Shown piece by piece: positions 1 to 6,207 of a stretch of DNA of 64,000 nt (position 1 is its first letter; the number at the start of each line of letters is the position of its first letter). A program made the translations under genes and the position numbers. Where the stretch lies: assembly GCA_934378145.1 (NCBI GenBank), contig CAKXXW010000001.1, forward strand, positions 62,001 through 126,000, written 5' to 3'. Origin of the DNA: an uncultured Eubacteriales bacterium. GTDB lineage: Bacteria > Bacillota > Clostridia > Oscillospirales > CAG-272. Under the pieces are notes generated by a model. It saw only the letters and a program-made list of their open reading frames with translations. It had not been told where the DNA came from and searched no databases.

Positions 1-56
1 GTGCCGGTGACGGAAAATCTCTTGGCAGAAGCTCTATGTGTTTTGACCTTTCCCAT
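1..56 (-). CDS. rpmI: Ribosomal protein bL35, N-terminal fragment cut by the window edge
   Basis: The first 18 codons of a minus-strand gene are visible; the protein begins MGKVKTHRASAKRFSVTG, which matches the very conserved basic N-terminus of bacterial bL35, a small protein of the 50S subunit. A GGGAG Shine-Dalgarno lies about 10 nt before the ATG. The gene follows infC on the same strand after a 74-nt gap with a short GC-rich dyad, the usual infC-rpmI-rplT order. The rest lies outside the window. Confidence 0.9.
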   Translation of the reverse strand, partial: MGKVKTHRASAKRFSVTG

Positions 57-130
57 TTCAAATAACTCCCTTTCTGTTTCTTTATATCATTACAGTCCGC
101 GGCATCGCCGCGTGCCGAACATGAACACTG

Positions 131-646
131 TTACTTTTTGACCGGTACGACGATCATGCTGTAAAATCTGCCCTCAAGTACGGGAGGTTTCTCGACCGTG
201 CCGAATTCCGAGACAGCGTCGCGGAATTTGTCAAGCACCTCTTTACCGATCTCCTGGTGGCTCATTTCCCTGCCCTTGAATCTGAGGACAACGCGCACCT
301 TGTTTCCCTGCTGAAGGAATTTTGCGGCATTTCTCGCCTTCGTCTCAAAGTCGTGGACATCGATGCGGCAGGAAAGCTGAACTTCCTTAAGCTCGACGAC
401 CTGCTGTTTCTTCTTCGCTTCCTTCTCGCGCTTATCGCGTTCAAAGCGGAAACGACCGTAGTCCATTATCTTGCAGACGGGCGGGTCGCTCTGCGCCGCC
501 ATAAGGACAAGGTCAAGACCCTTGTCATACGCCATTTCGAGAGCGGCGTGGCTCTTCATGATGCCGAGAGTCTCGCCCTCGGGCCCGATGACTCTGACCT
601 GCGGGAATCTTATGGCCTCATTGACCAGCATTTCTTTTGCGCTAAT
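131..646 (-). CDS. infC: Translation initiation factor IF-3, with AUU start codon
   Basis: IF-3 binds the 30S subunit, prevents premature 50S joining and checks the start codon. The 171-residue product has the standard two-domain layout: an N-domain (VNEAIRFPQVRVIGPEGE), a lysine-rich linker around residues 80-95 and a C-domain ending IVVPVKK. The start is chosen at an ATT codon at 646: GGAGGT lies 8 nt upstream, and reading from there gives ISAKEMLVNE, which restores the family N-terminus; the first ATG (631) would remove it and has no well-placed Shine-Dalgarno. An AUU start is the known device by which IF-3 represses its own translation. The gene has a consensus promoter and an attenuator-like leader. 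Confidence 0.95.
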   Translation of the reverse strand: MSAKEMLVNEAIRFPQVRVIGPEGETLGIMKSHAALEMAYDKGLDLVLMAAQSDPPVCKIMDYGRFRFERDKREKEAKKKQQVVELKEVQLSCRIDVHDFETKARNAAKFLQQGNKVRVVLRFKGREMSHQEIGKEVLDKFRDAVSEFGTVEKPPVLEGRFYSMIVVPVKK

Positions 647-660
647 CGGGATTCACCTCC

Positions 661-698
661 AAATAAAATAAAAAGCACGGAAAGCATAGACCTCCGTG
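661..698 (-). terminator. Attenuator-like hairpin in the infC leader
   Basis: Reading the minus strand, CACGGA and TCCGTG form a stem (top-strand 676-681 and 693-698), followed by TTTTTATTTTATTT just before the infC Shine-Dalgarno. A second dyad, ACCGTAC/GTACGGT, lies upstream at 732-755. A terminator between promoter and start codon agrees with the L20-responsive leader known for infC-rpmI-rplT in Firmicutes; the antiterminator fold was not modelled. Confidence 0.65.
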
Positions 699-790
699 TT
701 AACAGCAACGCCGCAAGGGCGCTCATATTATACCGTACTCGCGGAGCGGTACGGTGAGAACAGAGATCGTTCTGCTTCATTGACTCAATG

Positions 791-819
791 ATTATACCAC
801 ACTTTCCCCTGTCTGTCAA
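791..819 (-). promoter_or_regulatory. Consensus sigma-A promoter of infC
   Basis: On the minus strand TTGACA (814-819), exactly 17 bp, then TATAAT (791-796): a perfect match to the housekeeping consensus. It predicts an mRNA start near 784 and a leader of about 138 nt before the ATT start of infC. Confidence 0.9.
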
Positions 820-838
820 GGGTTTTTGCAAATTTTTC

Positions 839-1045
839 TCATTTTTCGTCTTCGGTATATCTCATTATATCCTCAACACGGCAATCAAGTATCCGGCAAA
901 GGTCATCGACGGTCACCGTGCTTATCGGCTTGTTGTGTTTCAGGCGGTCAAGCAGGCTGCGGCTTATATTATACTTGTTCACCAGCTTGTATGTCGTGAC
1001 ATTTTTTCTCTTAAGCGTTTCATAAAAAGGCTCATAGGTTATCAT
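839..1045 (-). CDS. Small XRE/Cro-type helix-turn-helix regulator
   Basis: The 68-residue product is almost entirely one Cro/C1-type DNA-binding domain: YEPFYETLKRKNVTTYKLVN, a turn helix NISRSLLDRLKHNKPISTVT and DLCRILDCRVEDIM, as in single-domain XRE regulators that bind as dimers. The start at 1045 has GAGGTG seven nt upstream; an upstream in-frame ATG at 1066 lacks one. It is transcribed divergently from the unknown gene at 1151. Both promoters overlap a GACAATTGTC palindrome, so it probably represses itself and its neighbour (inference). Confidence 0.85.
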   Translation of the reverse strand: MITYEPFYETLKRKNVTTYKLVNKYNISRSLLDRLKHNKPISTVTVDDLCRILDCRVEDIMRYTEDEK

Positions 1046-1066
1046 GGCACTCACCTCTTTAATCAC

Positions 1067-1095
1067 ATTATAAAATATACCCTACATATTGACAA
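1067..1095 (-). promoter_or_regulatory. Promoter of the XRE gene, overlapping the divergent promoter
   Basis: Minus strand TTGTCA (1090-1095), 17 bp, TATAAT (1067-1072). The -35 box lies inside the palindrome GACAATTGTC and overlaps the -35 box of the opposite promoter, so the two promoters cannot easily be occupied together. Confidence 0.75.
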
Positions 1096-1117
1096 TTGTC
1101 GATAAATAGAGTATAAT
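1089..1117 (+). promoter_or_regulatory. Consensus promoter of the unknown gene at 1151
   Basis: TTGACA (1089-1094), 17 bp, TATAAT (1112-1117): a perfect consensus. The -35 box is the left part of the dyad GACAATTGTC (1091-1100), a good candidate operator for the XRE protein encoded next door. Confidence 0.85.
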
Positions 1118-1150
1118 CGATAATAAAGAGCTTTATACGGAGGATCGCCT

Positions 1151-1546
1151 ATGGCATACAAGCTGAGAATCAACTTCAAAATGGGAGAAAACCTTGCAAA
1201 AAGGATCTCCGACGGCAGGAACGAATATTCCCTTACCGTCTATGTTGATATGATAATGCTCGGTGAGACCTGCGGCGACCGCACCTTCTGGGTCAACGAC
1301 GGGGACCATATTCTGAAGGTGATGTTCAATGATCTCAATGTCAGGGAAAAGTACCGCACCTCGGTCGACCTCGGAAAAAGGCATTTCAGCATTGAAAAAA
1401 GCGATGCCGAATTCACGGTCATCGCCAAAACTCCCGACCCAGACGGGGTAAGCCTTACCGAAGGCAACGGAGAAAACGGTGAAATCCCTCCGAAAAAACC
1501 GGCAGGTAATATATTCTCGACCTTCTTCGGAAGAAAAAGGCAATAA
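1151..1546 (+). CDS. Unknown protein, 131 aa, divergent from XRE regulator
   Basis: Not recognised. The product is soluble, with no signal peptide or membrane segment. Residues 1-100 alternate hydrophobic and polar positions in a mostly beta pattern (YSLTVYVDMIML, FTVIAKTP), followed by a Gly/Asn/Pro-rich linker and a basic tail ending FFGRKRQ. GGAGG lies 8 nt before the ATG. It has its own consensus promoter and a strong terminator directly after the stop, so it is a monocistronic unit, probably controlled by the adjacent XRE protein. Confidence 0.75.
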   Translation: MAYKLRINFKMGENLAKRISDGRNEYSLTVYVDMIMLGETCGDRTFWVNDGDHILKVMFNDLNVREKYRTSVDLGKRHFSIEKSDAEFTVIAKTPDPDGVSLTEGNGENGEIPPKKPAGNIFSTFFGRKRQ

Positions 1547-1580
1547 AAAAGGAACGCCCGACGGAGCGTTCCTTTTTTAT
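1545..1580. terminator. Bidirectional terminator between the unknown gene and sigE
   Basis: GGAACGC and GCGTTCC form a stem with A-tract on the left and TTTTTTATTTTA on the right, so it can end both the plus-strand unknown gene and the minus-strand sigE transcript. Confidence 0.85.
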
Positions 1581-1587
1581 TTTATTG

Positions 1588-2328
1588 TCATATTTTGCCC
1601 GCAATCTCACGGCGCAGGCGAGCGATGATCTTTTTTTCGATCCTCGATATGTATGACTGTGAGATCCCGAGCATATCGGCTACCTCCTTCTGGGTCATCT
1701 CGCGGTTGCCGCCGAGGCCGAATCTCATCCCGACGATAAGCTGTTCCCTTTCCGAAAGCTTTCCGATCGCCTCGCGTATGACGCGGCGCTCTTCCCGCTT
1801 TTCAAGCTCGTAGGAAACGCTGTCCTCCTCACAGCCGAGGATGTCCGACAGCAGAAGCTCGTTGCCGTCCCAGTCGATATTCAGCGGCTCGTCGATCGAG
1901 ACCTCGCATTTTGCGGGACTGCGCTTTCGGATATACATAAGTATCTCGTTTTCGATACAGCGCGAGGCGTAGGTCGCGAGCTTTATGTTTTTCTCGGGAT
2001 GAAAGGTATTTATCGCCTTTATCAGACCGACAGTCCCTATCGAGACAAGGTCTTCTATCCCGATGCCGGTGTTTTCAAATCTTTTCGCTATGTAGACGAC
2101 AAGGCGCAGATTGTGCTCGACGAGGAAAGGTCTTGCATCCTCGTCGGTATCAAGCCGGCAAAGCACCTCGGCTTCCTCCTCCGCCGACAGCGGCGCGGGA
2201 AGAACATCCGGACCGTTTACATAAAACAGCCCGTTTTTCTCTGCTTTTTTTGCCGATATACGCGAAAAAAGCCGTTTGAAAAAAGCTATCGGATTCAAGA
2301 GATCCACCTTCCTTTCGTTCCTGATCAT
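1588..2328 (-). CDS. sigE: Sporulation sigma factor SigE (pro-sigma-E)
   Basis: Mother-cell-specific early sporulation sigma factor. The protein has a short hydrophobic/basic pro-sequence (FFKRLFSRISAKKAEKN) followed by FYVNGPDVLPAPLSAEEE, a signature of pro-SigE, then sigma regions 2 (LRLVVYIAKRFENTGIGIED), 3 and a region 4 helix-turn-helix (MTQKEVADMLGISQSYISRI). It is encoded directly after its processing protease SpoIIGA with an ATGA overlap. The ATG at 2328 has no Shine-Dalgarno, whereas a TTG at 2298 has AGGAAGG six nt upstream; starting there gives a shorter pro-peptide and is a real alternative. A SigG gene, often next to sigE, is not found in the downstream direction here. Confidence 0.95.
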   Translation of the reverse strand: MIRNERKVDLLNPIAFFKRLFSRISAKKAEKNGLFYVNGPDVLPAPLSAEEEAEVLCRLDTDEDARPFLVEHNLRLVVYIAKRFENTGIGIEDLVSIGTVGLIKAINTFHPEKNIKLATYASRCIENEILMYIRKRSPAKCEVSIDEPLNIDWDGNELLLSDILGCEEDSVSYELEKREERRVIREAIGKLSEREQLIVGMRFGLGGNREMTQKEVADMLGISQSYISRIEKKIIARLRREIAGKI

Positions 2329-3212
2329 ACTGCAAGCTCGGACGGCAGAAGCGCCTGAAAGCCCGAGGCGCTTCCCGCGAGCTTTACGGGTGCGAAGAGC
2401 GCATCGACCGTCTGAGGCTTTCCTCCCGGCAATGTGACCGTGAGTCTGTCGGGTGTCATGGCGTAAAGCATCCCGTTGCCCGTTGCGGTCTTTGACGGCA
2501 CAAGGCGAAGTCTCCTTGCGCTGTCTGGTGGCAGCGAGGCGAGATATGAAGCGTCATTCTTTCTCACCGCCCGGATAAGAGCATCGGGAAGCGCCTCCGA
2601 AATGCTGTCGATATCGGCAACGACGACCGGTTTGCCGCTCATCGGGTCGCGGACAAGGTTTCCGCTGTCAAATATCGCCGAGAGCCTAACCGTCTTGCCT
2701 CCGATGCTTATCTCGATATCCGCCGTGCGTTCGCTTTGCTTTTTGCGGAAGAACCTTCCGCCGGCGAGCGTCGCCGCGCCCGAGATCGCTGCAAGCAGCG
2801 CAAATAGCCACACCGGCATACCGTCGCCGCTCTGTTCGAGCGAACCGAGAGGCAGTCCGAGCGAGTTCAAAAGGTTGAACATTGCCGTCATAAGCCCCGC
2901 GAGCGCCGCCGAAACGCCTATGTAGGTCAGCGAGCAGAGCATAAATTTCCAGAAGCCCGTCTTCTTACCGGTAAAGACGGCAACGCACATAAGTATTCCC
3001 GCACCGATATCGCAGACAAGCTCGAGCGGCGGCACAAAGCCCGAAAAAAGTATTACGACCGCATATATCCCTCCGCCGACAGAGGCCAAGAGCGCCCGCA
3101 GTCTCGGAAAATTCCTGTGAAGCAGTTTTGCCGTTATGTAAAAGCAGAGGTAATCCATACTGAAATTTATAAGAAACAGCAGGTCTCCGTAAACAGTCTG
3201 TCCCATATCCAT
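2325..3212 (-). CDS. spoIIGA: Sigma-E processing peptidase SpoIIGA
   Basis: Membrane-bound aspartyl protease that removes the pro-sequence of SigE during engulfment. Five or so hydrophobic segments fill the first 160 residues (LLFLINFSMDYLCFYITAKL onward). The soluble C-terminal half contains IFDSGNLVRDP, the DSGN catalytic aspartate motif of the family, and the conserved region around VPSKTATGNGML. Length (295 aa) is normal. GGACGGAG precedes the ATG at 3212; an ATG two codons later is also possible. It forms a two-gene operon with sigE behind a Spo0A-type promoter. Confidence 0.95.
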   Translation of the reverse strand: MDMGQTVYGDLLFLINFSMDYLCFYITAKLLHRNFPRLRALLASVGGGIYAVVILFSGFVPPLELVCDIGAGILMCVAVFTGKKTGFWKFMLCSLTYIGVSAALAGLMTAMFNLLNSLGLPLGSLEQSGDGMPVWLFALLAAISGAATLAGGRFFRKKQSERTADIEISIGGKTVRLSAIFDSGNLVRDPMSGKPVVVADIDSISEALPDALIRAVRKNDASYLASLPPDSARRLRLVPSKTATGNGMLYAMTPDRLTVTLPGGKPQTVDALFAPVKLAGSASGFQALLPSELAV

Positions 3213-3238
3213 TATGCTCCGTCCTTTGTATTACCAAA

Positions 3239-3271
3239 ATTATACATCTGTGCTGTCGAAAATCCTGTCAT
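3239..3271 (-). promoter_or_regulatory. spoIIG promoter with Spo0A box and long spacer
   Basis: The minus strand has TATAAT (3239-3244) with an ATGACA -35-like box (3266-3271) separated by 21 bp instead of 17. Between them on the top strand lies TGTCGAA (3254-3260), a perfect Spo0A box. Bacillus subtilis spoIIG is known for the same oddity, a 22-bp spacer at a Spo0A-activated sigma-A promoter. Confidence 0.75.
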
Positions 3272-3307
3272 ATTATGGGAGGAAAAAGAAAAAAACTTTT
3301 TGCCGTA

Positions 3308-3530
3308 AAGGAAATTTCGCCGCCTGCGGGCGACGACCAAAGGCTCTGCCTTTGGAAACCGCAAGCCTTTGAAAAGGCTTGACCTAAACTTCAAAAATAT
3401 AAAAAGTGAAGCCCCCACCATTGACAACACTTTCAAAAAAGCATTGTCTCCGGGTGAGGTCTTCACTTTATGGTGAATAAACCGCGATTAAGGGGTGCAG
3501 GCTCAGCCTGCCGGGTCTTACCCGCGATTT
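3308..3530. repeat. Non-coding block of nested inverted repeats
   Basis: No gene is visible in this 220-bp gap. It holds the stem CCAAAGGC/GCCTTTGG (3337-3355), a second stem AAGCCTT/AAGGCTT (3363-3380), and a 61-bp unit (3406-3466) whose ends GTGAAG/CTTCAC are inverted and remain partly complementary for about 24 bp (CCCCCACC against GGGTGAGG). The last hairpin can terminate the minus-strand operon upstream only if read from the other side; it looks more like a small dispersed intergenic repeat. Confidence 0.5.
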
Positions 3531-6203
3531 TCAGGAGTTTTTCTTTTTGTAAAGTCGGTGATACAGCAGGAGGAACACCGCCGGCACAAGCGGGACTATC
3601 GCAAGCGACGGGAGCGACCACTGCATTCCCGTGATCCCGGAAATGCCGCCGATAAACGAAAAGACAAGTACCGGAAGCGCCGACACCGCCGTTATTATCG
3701 CACTTGTCGGTGTGAATCCCGCGAACATCCGCTTTCCGGCTCTCACCGTAAAGAGCGCGAGGTATTGCGCGAGTATAAGTCCGAAAAACGCCGCGCCGCC
3801 TGTTTTTATACTTCCGATAAGGTTCATAAGGACAGCCGCAAGCGCCCCCGCAAAGCCCGCCGCTCCCGCACTTATGAGCGCGGCGCGATCCTCTCTCAAA
3901 GGCTCCCCGAGAGTCACCCGGCGATAGCTCCCCGCCATCGTATCCGCATCCGGACGATCGCCCGCAAAGATCAGCATAGCGCAGAAATCTATTATCAGTC
4001 CCGAATACAGGAGCTGCACCGGACTGAAAACCGTCGCTCCGGTAAGTATCGCGGGTATCGCAAACGAAAGCCTCAGCGCCTGCGAGATAAGCAGGTATGT
4101 CACGGCACCGCGAAGCGAATAGTTTATCTTTCTCGCACAGGCAAAGGCTCGTGACAGCCCTTCAAGTCCTCCCCCGCGCAATCCCGCGCGCTTTATCAGC
4201 ACATCGGATTCATACCTCAGTATCTGCGCCCCGTCGGGACTTGTTCCCTTGCCCGATGGCTTTGACACCTCGAGTTTTTCAATATCGTCCTTCCCGGTAC
4301 CGTAATCGGCTCGGTCGCAGGTAACGGCAACATCTCCGCGGCTCACCGCGGGAAAGTCCGACGGCTCGGTACCGAACACCGTGACCGTATGTCCCGCCTC
4401 ACGAGTATTTTCGATGAGCGTACATATCTCCTTCTGTGAAAAACCGAGATAAGCCTTATATCTTCCCTCCGCGGGCGGGACAGGCATACCCGCCTTCACA
4501 CATTCGGAGGCAAAGGCTATCTCCGCCGCCGACGCGACTATCCCCGCCTCTTCGGCAAGGATGACATTGCATTTCGTCTCGTCCCCGAGGAAAAGGATCG
4601 GAAGCACTCCCGCCGCCCGCAATTCGGAGCATTTTTTCTTTGCGTCACGGCTCACGACCGGCTTGTATCCGAAAATACCTTCAAGTATCCTCTCGCCCGA
4701 GGGCAGAACGCTCACGACCGTAAGGCATCTGCACCCGAGGGCTTCCATCCGCCCGAGCGCCGATTCGGCCTTGTAGCACTTCGTGATATCGAAATCCGAA
4801 AGCCCGCCGCCGACACGCTCAAGGCTGCATCCGCGGAGAAGAGGTCTTCCCTCCGCGACAGTCACGGTCCTCATTGTCCCGCCGTCGTTTACCCGTGCGC
4901 TCGCGATCCCGCCGTTTTCGGCATAATCAAGTATCTGTGCGCGTATGGCAAGCGCCGCACCGTCAACACCGAGGCGACGGCAGAAATCACCGCTTCCCTC
5001 CGAAAAGACATTTTCGGAGCTTCCTCCGACCGCCGGATATTTCCTCGCCGCGGCACCGACAAGCATAAGACTCTCGGCGGCGCTCATAAGGCTCGCGTCG
5101 AAAAGCTCATTTCCGGAAAGCTCGTGCGAATCCGCATAAGCCGAGACTATCCGCAGCTTTCCGTCGGTTATCGCCGCGTCTCCGATCAGGAAAAGCCTGT
5201 CGGTCGAGGCGATATCGGTAAGAGCCTCGGGCGTTTTTATCATGGCTCCGCCGCTCCTGCCGCCCTCGCTCGCACATCCCGTGAAGCCCTCCGCAACTAT
5301 GATATTCCCCGCGACATAGACCGTCTCGCCGAGCGAGGACACGGCAAGCGCCAGAACAAGCATAAATGTCGCAAACATCGACGACGCGCCGTAGGTAAGT
5401 ATTCCTATGACCGTCAGCGGAAGTATCATGAGCAGCACGGCAAAGCTGTAAATGCGCGAAAACTTTCTCAGCTCCCGAAGCATCGGAGGTCTCTCCGACG
5501 GATCGTTGAGCGGCATACCGCCGTCAAGTGCGCCTATGTAGGTGTGTTCGCCCGTTTCGACGACTATCGCCCTCGCCTCACCCGTGATGACCGAGCTTCC
5601 GGCATAGAGCATATTGAGTTGTTCGTATATCGGAAGGATCTTCTCACCGTCATACAGCACCGAGGCATCGGGATTGACCCTCACATACTTCCCTTCCTCC
5701 GAGCCGGCAAAAACTCTGACGCTGAGGCGGTCGGTCGTGACGAGCCTTGCGTCGCAAGGGATTATATCACCTTCACCGACGATCATCAGATCTCCGGGAA
5801 CGAGGCACCTTGCGTCGGCAAGGAAAAGCTCACCGCCGCGGATGACCCTTACCTTCGGTTGGGAATATCCCGACATGGATTCGATGCGCCTCTGCGACCT
5901 GACCGAGAACACGACACCGGCGGCAATACCGGCAAGTATCACGATACCGGCTCCGACGGCAATGCCTGTCCTTCCGAAGACCGCCGCGATGACCACAACG
6001 CCTATAAGGATCAGCAGCATCGGATCGGCGAGGACCGCCTTCACGCAACCGAAGAACGACCTTGTCCCGACGAAAAAGAAAGAATTCCCGCCTGTTTTTC
6101 TGAGACGGGAACGAGCCGCCTTCCGGTCAAGACCGGAGGCGGCATTTGTTTTCAGTTCCGCGGTCACTTCGTCGATCCCGCGCGCATACCATTTTCTTCC
6201 CAT
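3531..6203 (-). CDS. Catalytically degenerate P-type ATPase homologue (pseudoenzyme)
   Basis: An 890-residue protein with the complete fold of a type II (SERCA-like) cation P-type ATPase: N-terminal cation-ATPase domain starting WYARGIDEVTAEL, M1-M2 (about 60-100), actuator domain (PKVRVIRGGELFLADARCLV then PGD), M3-M4, P/N cytoplasmic domains, M5-M10 with SPVQLLYSGLIIDFCAMLIF, the typical M6 region. Every catalytic motif is altered: TGES is AGSE (about 166), the M4 PEGL is LGET, the phosphorylation loop DKTGT is replaced by LIGDAAI (about 339), KGAPE is RGCSL, TGDN is LGDE (about 540), GDGxND is GTEPSD (about 612). It cannot form the phospho-aspartate, so it should not pump. The start at 6203 follows the clpE stop by 4 nt; an in-frame ATG at 6245 would overlap. 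The frame is long and uninterrupted, so it is not a fresh pseudogene. Confidence 0.85.
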   Translation of the reverse strand: MGRKWYARGIDEVTAELKTNAASGLDRKAARSRLRKTGGNSFFFVGTRSFFGCVKAVLADPMLLILIGVVVIAAVFGRTGIAVGAGIVILAGIAAGVVFSVRSQRRIESMSGYSQPKVRVIRGGELFLADARCLVPGDLMIVGEGDIIPCDARLVTTDRLSVRVFAGSEEGKYVRVNPDASVLYDGEKILPIYEQLNMLYAGSSVITGEARAIVVETGEHTYIGALDGGMPLNDPSERPPMLRELRKFSRIYSFAVLLMILPLTVIGILTYGASSMFATFMLVLALAVSSLGETVYVAGNIIVAEGFTGCASEGGRSGGAMIKTPEALTDIASTDRLFLIGDAAITDGKLRIVSAYADSHELSGNELFDASLMSAAESLMLVGAAARKYPAVGGSSENVFSEGSGDFCRRLGVDGAALAIRAQILDYAENGGIASARVNDGGTMRTVTVAEGRPLLRGCSLERVGGGLSDFDITKCYKAESALGRMEALGCRCLTVVSVLPSGERILEGIFGYKPVVSRDAKKKCSELRAAGVLPILFLGDETKCNVILAEEAGIVASAAEIAFASECVKAGMPVPPAEGRYKAYLGFSQKEICTLIENTREAGHTVTVFGTEPSDFPAVSRGDVAVTCDRADYGTGKDDIEKLEVSKPSGKGTSPDGAQILRYESDVLIKRAGLRGGGLEGLSRAFACARKINYSLRGAVTYLLISQALRLSFAIPAILTGATVFSPVQLLYSGLIIDFCAMLIFAGDRPDADTMAGSYRRVTLGEPLREDRAALISAGAAGFAGALAAVLMNLIGSIKTGGAAFFGLILAQYLALFTVRAGKRMFAGFTPTSAIITAVSALPVLVFSFIGGISGITGMQWSLPSLAIVPLVPAVFLLLYHRLYKKKNS

Positions 6204-6207
6204 TGTC

